A stretch of DNA of 64,000 nt. It comes from Schistocerca nitens (lineage: Eukaryota > Arthropoda > Insecta > Orthoptera > Acrididae). The stretch is from contig NC_064614.1 in assembly GCF_023898315.1 (NCBI RefSeq), forward strand, positions 703,686,720 to 703,750,719, given 5' to 3'. The notes beneath the pieces were generated by a model, which had not been told where the DNA came from, did not search any database, and saw only the letters and a program-made list of their open reading frames with translations. Positions 58,601 to 64,000 of the stretch are shown in pieces (positions within the stretch are counted from its first letter, which is position 1; each line of letters begins with the position of its first letter). The position numbers and the translations under genes were made by a program.

Positions 58601-61303
58601 GAGTGGGCCAAGGCACTGTATGAAAAACACCCCTAAAACATCTCAGAACCATTTCCGACTGGAACAGACTGCAAGTTACATGTCTCTTTGGGCCATTTGT
58701 CAGTCAGTGCAAAATTGAGACTCATCAGGTCACATTACACATCTCCAATCAATTATTGCCCAGTTTGTTTGTTGTTAGGATCATTAAGGACGTGCAGCTT
58801 GATGTTGTGCTGCGAGCAGTGGCCTTTTGCGGGTACCTGATTCCACATGTCCATTTGCATACAGTTCCTTTGACAACATTTACTTAGAAACAATTTGAGA
58901 TGGCTGTGCATTCAATGACAGCAGCAGATTTGAAACTTACAGTCATTGACAGACACATGACACTTGGTCTTCAGTCTCTGTTGGTCAGGACCTTTTTATG
59001 ACTAGTGTTCTTATATCATGTTATATGACTGTAAGCGGTATGCCATTCCTTGTCGACACATGGAACAATCTGTGTTGATAAGCTGTTCTGTATAGATACA
59101 TTTAACTGTCCACGTTGATACACCAAGGCATTGGCCAGCTTCATTCACATTATGGTCATAGACTCATCCACATACAATACCATGTTTCTGCCTTTCTATT
59201 GGGTCTCCATGTTGACCCATGACTTTTCTGCCATGACTTATGTCAATGGTGAAGTGTCACATGGCCACTTGGTACCAGTTCTATATCATCTACAGGCTTT
59301 AAATTAACCAGTGTCTTCTTTTAAGGAGGATGGCTAATATTTTGTCTGGTGAGCTTACCTAGGAATGTATAAATGCAAACTGTCTTCTTCCAACTGTGAG
59401 GAGTGGTTGAGGTTCTATAACTATTTGGGTGATCATATTGTGACTTGTCAAGTTTGCCAGGTTCTGTGGTCACACTAAAAAAATTAACTTATAAGATTTA
59501 TGAAACATGTGTTAACACATGTTTATTTAGTGCTGTGTATGTTGTAAATTGCTATGGGACCATTGGTCTGCTATTTTTACAATCTATGACACTGATTGTC
59601 AAATTGAAAGATTTATAGACTGGGGCCGAAACCCAGATACTTGCCCTTTGTTACGAGGGCTATGCCGGAAGTTTTTAGCAGAATGTGTGAAGAAAAATTT
59701 ATTTGCAAAAAAGTTTACAACTTTTCAAAATACTCTCCATTAGCATGTATACATTTTTCCATTCTCTGAAACCACTTAGAAAATGCCAGTCCAAGCTTCT
59801 TTTGGGATGTCACTTAGTGCACTCTCATATGCCGCATTGGCCTCTTCATCTGATGAAAACCACTGGCCTTGAATTTTTTCCTTAGTCTTAGGGAACAGAA
59901 AGAAGTCACAGGGGGCCAGGTCAGGTGAATAGGGGGGATGGGGTAACACTCGCACTTTTTCCTCCTCCAGAAAGTCCATCGTTCTGGCAGCCCTGTGCAC
60001 AGATGCATTGTTGTGATACAGCAGAAGGTGCCCACTCTTGGACTTTGGATGCTGTGACTTACATGTGGCGATGACTTTTGGAAGACAATCGTTCACGTAC
60101 CATTCAGCATTGACTGTACAACGTGTGCCCAAGGTCACAGAGGTGAGATGCCCGATCTTTGTGAGAAAAGTTGCCACCATCTTTTTTCCAGAGCTCTGAC
60201 TGCGTCGAACTTTTGTGGGTGGTTCCTCCCCTGGAAAGCACCACACAGAAAACTTGTCTCTTCGTTTCAGGGTCATAATGGTAGACCCACATTTCATCAC
60301 CTGTGACGATATTGTAGGTGTCTTGGGACTTCCCTCCATTGAATTTTTCGAGCATGAAACGACACCAGTCCACTCTCGCCTCCTTTTGGCTTTCTGTCAG
60401 GGAATGTGGCAATGGGCACATCTCTTAGTAAGGCCTTAGTGACTATGGACGATGGTCTGTGCTGCTGTTGATCCAATATTTAGGGTCCCTTCAGTGTCAC
60501 AAAATGTAAGATGTAGATCTTCTTTGATCATTTTCCTCACAGCATCAATGTTTTCAGGAGTCACAGCTGTTGCTGGCCGACCGGGACGAGGTTCATTTTC
60601 AATTGACTGCCGACCCCTCGAAAACTCGCGAAACCAGTTTCCAACTGTGGCCTTAGAAGGGGAAGCTTCACCAAAAACACGCAGCAAAGAAGAATGGCAT
60701 TCTTTGGCACTTAAACTCTTTTTATAATTGTAAAAAAATCATGGCGCGAAAGTCGCGGCGCGACAGCTCCATCCTGCACCGTCTCTGACTCAGCACTGCC
60801 TGTGCTTTCTTATCGTGCTGTGGGGGGATCACCGCTAGCCAGGGGCTGTGCACGCACGTCCCAAGGTCAAAAAACATTGCTCTTTCGAATGAAAACATCC
60901 CCATTGTCCTCCGCCTTACAATTTACGGGCTGCTAAAAACTTTCGGCATAGCCCTCGTAACAATGCCCTTACTGAGTGAGATATTCGAGCACAGTCAAGG
61001 GCAACGTTCAATCAACTTTGCTCTGGTCTCTGGCTGAGCTGTTCTTCGCTATGTTTCAGAAGTGCTAATCTACAAACCATTCAGAGTAGTAGAGAGGTAT
61101 TAGCTGGAGCTATGAAAATGGGCTGTGAAGACACCTGTGTAGAATGATTATAAGTATTCCCCAATAAAAGCGAGAGATCAGATTTGAGTCATGGTTACAC
61201 GCTATTTTAATCTGCAAGGAAGTTACATGTCTCATGTTTAGTTGCAGAGTGAAATTGCATTCTGCGTTTATTGGGTTGATCCATAAGTTTAATGAACACA
61301 GCG

Positions 61304-61390
<87 letters not shown>

Positions 61391-62725
61391 GACAGAGGCT
61401 TAAGTTATTGACAATATAGCCTCCTTCACTTCTTAATACTGGGGTAACTTTTTTTAACTTTTCAATTCTGTGAGTAGAAATCGTGTGGTTTTGAAGTGAA
61501 GAAATTGCTGAGCCATGTTCAGAGTGCATTTGCAACTCAAAAGGGAGCTCCTGGAAGGTTGTTTAGTAGAGAACAGAAAGGTGAAAATCTGAGAGCACAA
61601 GATCACATAAAGTGGGTTGAATGACGTTCCAACCCAACTCCTGTTTATTATTTTCTGACATTCTAGCAGAGTGTGGACAGGTGTTGTCATGGAGTGTGTA
61701 GTGTTTTTGTATTCCATCTGCAGCACTTCTTAGTTGTTGACAATAAATGTCAGCAGTGTTGGTTACACCTCGGTGAAGCAATTCGTAGTGCAACAAACTG
61801 TTGCTGCTCCACCAGGTACATAACATTACCTTTTGTGGATGCATGGAGGTCTTTGTATGCAGAGTTGCTGCTTTGTTTGGGCTCAGGCATTTCTTTATTT
61901 TCCTTATGTTAGCATAAAGACGCCGTCTAGTCACCAGTAACAATACGTTGGGATAGGAATGTTGGGTGTTGTTCATGAGCCAATTAATGACGAGCAAGCA
62001 GAGGTGCACATATGGCCACCACTGATTTTTGTAATTTTGGCGTAAAGCGTGTGGTACCCGTACACCAGATTCCTGAACCATCCCCTTTGCATGTAAATGT
62101 CCCACAATGGTGGAATGATCACACTTCACACTGGCCAGTTCTCGAGTACACTGACATGGATCACTGTGGGTTAATGCGTTTAGACGATCATCATCAAATC
62201 CCAAAGGTCTTCCTGAATGTGAAGAGTCATTAGTATTGAAGCAATCCTCCTTAAAAGGAGAAAGCGATTTTCTTGCTGTGCTTTGTTACAGTGGGATTAT
62301 CCTGATACATCATGCAAATGCTTTTGTTGCTGTCACACTCCACACACTGTGTCCAAATGACAGTATGTGAACTCAAATAGCTGCAGTGAACCACAAATAA
62401 AAAATGTCAATTGATAAATGAAACCATAGCAACCAAAATGCAAAACAAAATTGCTACAAACTTCTGCACCAACTTCATAGTTTGTATTTTATTATGGCTT
62501 GCATTTTAAATAGTACCAAAACCTAACAAATTATTAAATGCAACTTGGTCACTGATTATTAAATGTTTTTATGTTGCAGAGTGTAACAGTTTTGAAATGC
62601 TGTGCAATGGAAATTGTGAACGAGCTTTAATGGAATTTCTCTTCAATTTCAGATCAGTATCCCTATGTCTGTGGAATTTGAAGAACTGAATAAACTGCGC
62701 GAAAATCCCTCAGATGAACAAGCAA
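26400..62725 (+). CDS. SF3A3: splicing factor 3A subunit 3 (SF3a60), 5' part of gene
   Basis: Join of 26400-26495, 52737-52784, 53916-54074 and 62653-62725, all with GT-AG borders and compatible phases (0, 0, 0, then phase 1 at the end). The 125-residue product runs METILEQQRRYHEERERL … DLYEDKDGLRKEE-like … GPNEFAEFY … PMSVEFEEL and aligns throughout with the start of metazoan SF3A3 (~500 residues). SF3a60 is a core part of the SF3a complex of U2 snRNP and helps load U2 on the branch site in the nucleus; its N-terminal part contacts SF3a120. The remaining exons, including the C-terminal zinc-finger region, lie beyond 64000. No break in the visible part, so I expect a functional host gene. Called noisette (noi) in Drosophila. 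Confidence 0.93.
27675..28269. mobile_element. non-autonomous Merlin element with 9-bp target duplication
   Basis: Ends GGAAATACGGAAGCGTCCGA and, reverse-complemented, GGTCGACAGAAGCGTCGGAT, then a shared gtctgctttgaccc-like stretch. A perfect 9-bp duplication CGTTTTGTC flanks it (27666-27674, 28270-28278). The GG start and 8-9 bp duplication fit Merlin. Internal sequence (ggggtgttttgggtgggg … aaactaaatataaac) matches the autonomous Merlin at 36176-38284, so that copy's family could mobilise it. It contains an ~80-bp imperfect direct repeat (tagaacgaacag near 28006 and 28112). Confidence 0.85.
28595..28794. repeat. three tandem copies of a ~67-bp unit in the left TIR
   Basis: Units at 28595-28659, 28660-28727 and 28728-28794 each read gtaattcacag, an A run, atgccaatccagaaaagt and end ctgtgta. 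The matching right TIR (near 35380-35440) has a single diverged copy, so the amplification happened after the repeats separated. Confidence 0.9.
29600..30215 (+). pseudogene. non-LTR endonuclease domain, 5'-truncated
   Basis: The plus strand reads CLAEHWLCTD (first lines of the exonuclease-endonuclease-phosphatase fold, about 29625), GHGGVAIFIK, IVATIYHPPSSSI (about 29845-29883) and DVIICGDYRLSH (about 29940), where canonical GDFN has become GDYR. Several stops occur. This domain nicks target DNA for target-primed reverse transcription. Confidence 0.8.
31520..32289 (-). mobile_element. mariner-superfamily element, DD41D type, internally deleted
   Basis: Terminal inverted repeats of ~125 bp begin CAGGGTGTTACAAAAAGGTA at the left; the right end reverse-complemented is CAGGATGTTACAAAAAGGTA. 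TA duplications are at 31518-31519 and 32290-32291. At 770 bp it retains only the C-terminal part of a transposase on the minus strand. Confidence 0.93.
31750..32160 (-). pseudogene. DD41D mariner transposase, C-terminal part
   Basis: The minus strand encodes GARYHDFIRDTLPVLL, then FMRDGAPAHFS (second catalytic D) and PHSPDLNPLDFHLWG (third catalytic D). Counting residues gives 41 between these two acids, so DD41D, the spacing of the rosa/Visitor-type mariner relatives. The N-terminal helix-turn-helix and first catalytic D are deleted. Confidence 0.85.
34774..34813. repeat. (GT)n microsatellite
   Basis: About 20 uninterrupted GT units inside the 3' part of long-TIR copy 1. Confidence 0.97.
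35806..36166. other. no gene recognised
   Basis: AT-rich intron sequence between long-TIR copy 1 and the autonomous Merlin. Confidence 0.35.
36501..36730. repeat. duplicated ~77-bp block with an 18-bp palindrome
   Basis: The palindrome TTGACCTATATAGGTCAA at 36501-36518 is perfect; TTGACCTGTATAGGTCAA at 36654-36671 has one mismatch. Each starts a near-identical block running through ataccaaatcataaaa, ccaaaactagcaccacctcc and acaatcatt. Between them lies an (AAAT)n run (about 36590-36615). Position inside the element end suggests a protein-binding site, but this is inference. Confidence 0.85.
36893..36943. repeat. C-rich low-complexity tract
   Basis: Runs of C (about 36901-36929) followed by acacacacac, just downstream of the Merlin transposase stop. 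The proline-rich frame across it is not a gene. Confidence 0.9.
36946..37887 (-). CDS. Merlin-family DDE transposase, apparently intact
   Basis: A single 313-codon frame with no stop. Residues 44-69 hold CLVC and WRC, part of a small zinc-binding motif. The ISXO2/IS1016-like catalytic domain follows: first D at 152 in VVKIDESQFGRRKYARGK, WVWGSVV at 171-177, second D at 215 in TIVSDVF, VNHSVEF at 233-239 and E at 252 in TTTIEGF. The D215-E252 gap is 36 residues, the DD36E spacing of Merlin. Length fits the family (~300). It cuts and pastes the element via 8-9 bp staggered sites. Start chosen as the first ATG of the frame (37887). Oddities: SDVFSSS replaces the usual SDxWxAY, and the H of GAHTN is C, so activity is uncertain. 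Confidence 0.9.
   Translation of the reverse strand: MSLLGMDMTQKINSFRLWGLMSDSALSLIKFLQLFGLLAEVMRCLVCGKDMRLTKVQASQTRDSYMWRCHRDNLWRSIRRGSWFEKSRLAMRDTVLMSYHFCYQSSHSFCVHEVDVSERMVLDWYSSCHEICSEYIKYRGKWGRPGVVVKIDESQFGRRKYARGKPVVGLWVWGSVVLGAGRSECVFRVVEGRTEREFVGLTEEYAEVGSTIVSDVFSSSKGLGQQGYQHLVVNHSVEFKNYEIGACTTTIEGFLKGGGGAVKSVIGRGKRCSSNLQAHLDEYCLQKSVPEGYCIFRGFLRAVSRMYRPEVVG
38294..38778. other. no gene recognised
   Basis: Intron sequence between Merlin and long-TIR copy 3; no assignable coding or repeat ends. Confidence 0.35.
38783..39097 (+). repeat. left TIR of copy 3, outer part
   Basis: Reverse-complement match to about 47130-47447 (shared gggtcattcca, tgcataaagacaagaaca, tttcatccaattgt, accaccgtttaaagtttt, agcatgcatg). 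Continues at 43490 after copy 2. Confidence 0.9.
39102..39719 (+). repeat. left TIR of copy 2
   Basis: 618-bp arm whose reverse complement is 42857-43485. Conserved blocks include cagacccaacttcaggtctt, actttggaactattcc and acttgtgccctt-type sequence. Arms differ by scattered substitutions and a few indels, so they have aged independently. Confidence 0.93.
39946..42150 (-). pseudogene. transposase of long-TIR copy 2, nearly full length but broken
   Basis: Read on the minus strand in order: CQKCSALDKI; a helix-turn-helix-like stretch SSWSTDYTAKEFNVSTYMV (about 41760-41690); FYENNDYSRIMPGKK (41600-41550); LQPK with a stop where W is expected, then VVPV (41425-41400). Next are KLLVCDVSS…C…CEKCPGKANL (41295-41215), VILDFSENYAFIVQDAIQGYHW (40990-40920), FSDCLIHD (40830), KYFSDGAANQYKN (40730-40692) and FYATSHGKNVCDG (40630-40590). 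The C-terminal domain holds GCYVIAIYDDKWYLGCV and FHWPRLPDRCWIP (40255-40095). Acids in DFSENY and FSDG are candidate catalytic residues. Breaks lie near 41540, 41400, 41110 and 40765. Estimated intact length ~700 residues. Confidence 0.72.
42857..43485 (-). repeat. right TIR of copy 2
   Basis: Inverted partner of 39102-39719; ends TGGAATGACCC next to the ATTT duplication. Confidence 0.93.
43490..43690 (+). repeat. left TIR of copy 3, inner part
   Basis: Reverse-complement match to about 46916-47125 (shared agaaaattatgaatagct, ctctctccaa, ggttctgagttgtaaca). Displaced from the outer part by copy 2. Confidence 0.88.
43920..46355 (-). pseudogene. transposase of long-TIR copy 3, broken
   Basis: Same motif order as copy 2: SLRPKWCELSGSPGTHSMCA then CLYHQNVELL (about 45300-45205), CDVCPKTSESL (about 45115), VLMDFAENCNF and NEVQSYHW (about 44850-44775), FISDDLKHD (44690), SDGCSAQYKN (44585-44555), FHATSHGKTTCDGIGG (44497-44445) and, after a shift, a C-terminal WPQKEDKRPVP block (43990-43960). 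Upstream parts include a lysine-rich N-terminal region (46137-45919). More stops and shifts than copy 2. The LRPKWC and GTH..C.C blocks are better preserved here, which helps define the family. Confidence 0.7.
46916..47447 (-). repeat. right TIR of copy 3
   Basis: Uninterrupted 532-bp arm matching 38783-39097 plus 43490-43690 in inverse orientation; bordered by the TGAT duplication at 47448-47451. Confidence 0.9.
47452..48160. other. no gene recognised
   Basis: AT-rich intron sequence with short open frames only. Confidence 0.35.
48165..48490. repeat. inverted pair of Penelope/hammerhead-like motifs
   Basis: About 48172-48228 on the minus strand reads ctgaagatggcattaataag then gctgaaactggttgtgtag. 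About 48424-48475 on the plus strand reads ctgaaggtggcattaacgag then gccaaaactggtcgggta. The two are diverged inverted copies. The CTGAAGA … GAAAC pattern resembles the core of minimal hammerhead ribozymes reported in Penelope-like elements, but both copies deviate and no Penelope reverse transcriptase is seen. Confidence 0.35.
48491..51189. other. no gene recognised; low-complexity tracts
   Basis: 2.7 kb of AT-rich intron. A 13-A run near 49637 and a GT/G-rich tract at about 50083-50115 are the only clear structures. A motif ctgaaagccggtttgtaataa near 49568 resembles sequence common in insect repeats. Confidence 0.4.
51190..51800 (-). pseudogene. piggyBac-like transposase remnant with C-terminal cysteine domain
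   Basis: The minus strand reads FRQHISSK-like (near 51700), NVTYDNFFTSYGMGQQPLDE (about 51535-51475; compare the conserved VTxDNFFTS block of piggyBac transposases), then the cysteine-rich end CKLCPSN, SNCNKHYCKTHVMHHCQNC (about 51330-51210), which fits the piggyBac C-terminal zinc-binding domain. The catalytic core is largely deleted or scrambled. No CCCT ends or TTAA duplication were identified. Confidence 0.65.
51801..52736. other. 3' part of SF3A3 intron 1
   Basis: Contains possible further decayed piggyBac sequence up to about 52090 and the pyrimidine-containing acceptor region ending tttgtatgtttcag at 52736. Confidence 0.4.
52737..52784 (+). CDS. SF3A3: SF3A3 coding exon 2
   Basis: 16 codons, YREVINSDHRLKMLLD, between TTTCAG (ending 52736) and GTAAGT (52785). 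Corresponds to the INSDHR region of other SF3A3 proteins. Confidence 0.92.
53109..53320. repeat. near-perfect snap-back palindrome in intron 2
   Basis: Arms of ~104 bp (53109-53212 and 53215-53320) mirror around the CA at 53213-53214: aaggcctttgtcagcagtag … cagttctctgagactgcag. Long CA/GT stretches lie within the arms. The right flank (gccgaaagctttaattgtgt …) belongs to a repeat type common in insects. Confidence 0.9.
53916..54074 (+). CDS. SF3A3: SF3A3 coding exon 3
   Basis: 53 codons, HYMDSTNNLRELYEDKDGLR … GPNEFAEFYTRL … RRLPNE, between TTCAG (ending 53915) and GTTTGC (54075). The GPNEFAEFY stretch is the most conserved block and contributes to SF3a120 binding in the family. Confidence 0.95.
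54511..54934 (+). repeat. long tRNA-derived SINE with AAAG tail
   Basis: Head with box A-like gatagccgagagtgttaa (54525) and box B-like ggatcaaatcc (about 54581), a ~330-bp body and an (AAAG)n tail. A perfect 12-bp target duplication aaaaccatgtct lies at 54499-54510 and 54935-54946. Confidence 0.92.
54947..55575. other. no gene recognised (intron 3)
   Basis: No assignable coding or repeat ends. A plus-strand stretch near 55400-55460 (aaacctggtgctacagaagaatgattagatgg) faintly recalls a non-LTR C-terminal region but is too short to call. Confidence 0.35.
55576..55616. repeat. (GT)n followed by a G run
   Basis: About 13 GT units (55576-55602) then a run of 13 G. Confidence 0.95.
55825..55949. 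repeat. 64-bp tandem duplication
   Basis: agcttttcattgtttgtggc … gaaaggtgatctgc is repeated without mismatch over 61 bases, starting at 55825 and 55889. Confidence 0.95.
55953..56397. other. no gene recognised (intron 3)
   Basis: No repeat boundary or coding signal seen. Confidence 0.35.
56398..56425. repeat. 28-base poly-T tract
   Basis: Uninterrupted T run. It could be the tail of a minus-strand retroelement, but no such element is recognisable next to it. Confidence 0.9.
56836..58329. mobile_element. TA-flanked non-autonomous DNA element (MITE-like, 1.5 kb)
   Basis: Ends CCGTATTTACTCGAATCTAA and its inverse TTAGATTCGAGTAAATACGG, flanked by TA (56834-56835, 58330-58331), as for the Tc1/mariner superfamily. 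Near the right end gtgcggcttagattc recurs three times (about 58230-58318); near the left, gcggcttagaatcgagtgc. No transposase frame is recognisable. The terminus is one I associate with abundant arthropod elements. Confidence 0.88.
57339..57504. repeat. internal inverted repeat with 26-bp perfect arms
   Basis: cataagaataatacgaatat… at 57339-57364 is the exact reverse complement of 57479-57504, with a 114-bp loop, inside the element 56836-58329. It may be the ends of a smaller nested element or a stable hairpin. Confidence 0.85.
58420..59250 (-). pseudogene. Tc1-like transposase relic
   Basis: Minus strand, several frames: EAGQCLGVSTWTV (HTH-like, near 59140), then RKRPLLAAQHQAARP (58830-58790), DWRCVM.PDESQFC (58745-58700; compare DWxxVxFSDESxF with the first catalytic D) and FFIQCLGPLIQVDMN (near 58600). 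A degraded MMDN stretch follows (58520; compare the QDNA block). Stops throughout. The C-terminal PDLNPIEHLW block was not found. Confidence 0.5.
59654..60957 (-). mobile_element. mariner element, full length
   Basis: 28-bp inverted repeats beginning CGAGGGCTATGCCG with one mismatch (left 59654-59681, right 60930-60957), TA duplications at 59652-59653 and 60958-60959, size 1,304 bp, as typical for autonomous mariners. The transposase on the minus strand is broken. Confidence 0.95.
59740..60735 (-). pseudogene. mariner transposase (DD34D type), frameshifted
   Basis: Minus strand: helix-turn-helix region ATVGNWFREFSRGR and RPGRPATAVTPENI (about 60660-60545), EARVDWCRFMLEKF, VTGDEMWVYHYDPE (first catalytic D, about 60300), ATCKSQHPKSKSGH, LLYHNNASVHRA (about 60020-59985) and PPYSPDLAPCDFFLFPK (third D, about 59930). 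The usual HDNA motif is HNNA here, so the second catalytic Asp is Asn. A stop near 60436 and a frameshift near 60235-60340 also break it. Full-length mariner transposases are ~345 residues; all domains are represented. Confidence 0.93.
60960..61268. other. no gene recognised (intron 3)
   Basis: Short interval between two mariners; nothing supportable. Confidence 0.4.
61312..61389. repeat. (CT)n(AC)n compound microsatellite
   Basis: About 22 CT units then about 17 AC units, inside the second mariner. Confidence 0.97.
61450..62330 (-). pseudogene. mariner transposase (SETMAR-like), shortened
   Basis: A 213-codon open stretch (62204-61563) reads MGFDDDRLNALTHSDPCQCT, RELASVKCDHSTIVGHLHAK, SPNKAATLHTKTSMHPQKVM, VTNTADIYCQQL, LHDNTCPHSA (second catalytic D) and VLSDFHLSVLY (third D region, PYSPDLAP degraded to PTLCDLVL). 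C-terminal AQQFLHFKTTRF follows in another frame. The first catalytic D region (VTGDE) is lost in a deletion before RRRLYANIRK. Upstream part of the helix-turn-helix is decayed. Confidence 0.88.
62653..62725 (+). CDS. SF3A3: SF3A3 coding exon 4
   Basis: 24 codons plus one base: ISIPMSVEFEELNKLRENPS then DEQA, between TTTCAG (ending 62652) and GTATGA (62726). Matches the PMSVEFEEL…ENPS region. Ends in phase 1; the next exon is outside the window. Confidence 0.93.
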
Positions 62726-64000
62726 GTATGATAATACTGTACTTTCATTTACTCTCAGCACAAGCTAACAGAACATAGCCTGTTAAATATGCCTGAAAAC
62801 TTCGTACTTTGTAAAAGTTGTCTTCTTCCTCAGATATATGAAGACAAAAGTGTGTGTGTGTGACAAAATTCTGCTTAGATGCTATTTTAATGAAAATAGT
62901 CATAAACTGTTATGGCATGTAAAACAGAAGACATAGATGGTATTCTTAGTTGTGTTAATCTGTTACTTAATTATCAATCTGCTCTTTTTAAGCTTACCTC
63001 ACAGTCTATCTTACAGATTGTGATGCCATATTTAAAACAGTGCCTTGCTGACTGGGAAACAAGTCACTGAATCTTACTTGGGGTTTGTGTGTCTTGTTTA
63101 ACTCGGATCCATCCTGATTTTAAGAAAAATGATTTTTTATGGTAATAAGACATAATGGATGAAAAAGTTATTTTCCTGTTTTATACAAAGTCTTTTTTTA
63201 TGTATTGATGCAAAATAAAAATAAAAGTGCTGGCACCTGGATTGGAAAGAGAAGCAACTGTTAGATATTGCATTAATTTCTTGTTCAGCTTCTACAAATT
63301 ATGGAGTTCCAGTTTATTGCTTTTTGTAGGATGCAGTTGGTAGTTGGTTCTTGGTCATAGTGGGCGTCCGGTATTAACATTTAGAACAGTAATGGAAATT
63401 CCTGGGTTGAGCAATACATAAAATAGTGGAGTGAATGGTTGCCTGTAACTTATGCTATTTTAACCTTTCTTCATCAGGCCATTTCTCCAACTTTACTACT
63501 TTTTATTCTTACTGCTTTTGGTAATTGAATTTGTTTGCTTTAGCTGCAGTGTAACAGAATGTTACTACGTAATACTCCTTTGAGTCTTTATCAAAATAAG
63601 AATTGCATTTATTGATGTAAACCATTTGTTTATCGTATAGTTGGTGTGGATTAAGACCCTTGGTTTACATGTTGTAAGGACTACTGCCTCCAAAATGCAG
63701 CTGCATCTTATACTTGAAATTTGTATAAAAATAACCTGTATGCAGGTGTGTCTTGTACTCAAAATGAATTTTAAAATGTCCAGTGTCTGATTTAAAATTC
63801 TCGCCTGTCTAGAAAATGGCCATATATTTGCTGCTGCAGGGAACCAATCTCTATCTGGCAACATTAGATTTAACTGGAAGCAGCAGTTCACTGATGCGAC
63901 GAACATGAGTTGCAGGTATTCACAAGCTTGCTAAAACTGTCTCCCTCCCACCCCACCATCTCGTACCCAGAACACAGTCTAGCCTATGATGCGTAACTGC
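62726..64000. other. SF3A3 intron 4 (5' part); no element recognised
   Basis: AT-rich, with a short GT tract near 62850. Minus-strand frame at 63565-63906 has no recognisable domain. No exon matching the next SF3A3 segment was seen. Confidence 0.5.

Larger units (their letters stand above)
61271..62477 (-). mobile_element. second mariner element (irritans/SETMAR-like), full length
   Basis: Left TTGGGTTGATCCATAAGTTT and the reverse complement of the right end TGAAGTTGGTGCAGAAGTTT are diverged inverted repeats. TA lies at 61269-61270 and 62478-62479. Size 1,207 bp. Carries a mariner transposase relic and, near its left end, a compound microsatellite. Confidence 0.75.

Noticed and set aside
61234-61535. 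Open frames with Ser-Leu, Thr-His or Arg-Glu repeats
   Set aside because: Translations of the (CT)n(AC)n microsatellite on both strands, not genes.
63565-63906. 113-codon minus-strand frame in intron 4
   Set aside because: No recognisable domain and AT-rich intron context.

Overview
This is eukaryotic, most likely insect, nuclear DNA. The one host gene I recognise is the 5' part of a splicing-factor gene. Four GT-AG exons (26400-26495, 52737-52784, 53916-54074, 62653-62725; + strand) encode the first ~125 residues of splicing factor 3A subunit 3 (SF3A3 / SF3a60, noisette in Drosophila). The gene runs off the right end. Its first intron is ~26 kb and its third ~8.6 kb, and both are packed with transposable elements. 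Abundant tRNA-derived SINEs of types I associate with Schistocerca-like grasshoppers, giant introns and a very diverse element load suggest an orthopteran; that is inference, not proof.

1-26.4 kb (upstream of SF3A3). A Helitron (about 862-11572) carries a Rep/helicase gene that is cut in two by a complete 7.6 kb P-element-like transposon (2272-9902). The P-like element has perfect 25-bp terminal inverted repeats, an 8-bp target duplication (GAATTCAG), a separate THAP-domain exon and a broken transposase that itself carries a SINE. Next come a Merlin fragment, a non-LTR retrotransposon 3' end split by a pogo-like element (13880-16361), SINEs, a decayed Gypsy LTR retrotransposon on the minus strand (19046-22890) with tRNA-like sequence inside its LTRs, a T-rich minisatellite and a Tc1 remnant.

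26.4-52.7 kb (SF3A3 intron 1). This holds three copies of one long-TIR DNA transposon family whose ends begin GGGTCATTCCA (or a decayed form) and which encode related large putative transposases. Copy 1 (about 28289-35801) contains a non-LTR retrotransposon, which in turn contains a DD41D mariner, so there are four nesting levels counting the intron. Copy 2 (39102-43485; target duplication ATTT) is inserted in the left inverted repeat of copy 3 (38783-47447; target duplication TGAT). Two Merlin elements lie here too, one with an apparently intact 313-residue DDE transposase. A piggyBac remnant precedes exon 2.

52.8-64 kb (exons 2-4 and introns 2-4). These introns contain a ~210-bp snap-back palindrome, a long SINE with an AAAG tail, a 64-bp tandem duplication, a 1.5 kb TA-flanked element with its own internal hairpin, a Tc1 remnant and two full-length mariner elements, both decayed.

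Nearly all transposon genes are pseudogenes by frameshift, stop or insertion; the Merlin transposase at 36946-37887 is the exception. The strongest biology is the dated nesting order, shown by target duplications that rejoin when the inner element is removed, and the long-TIR family, whose transposase resembles insect proteins usually left uncharacterised.
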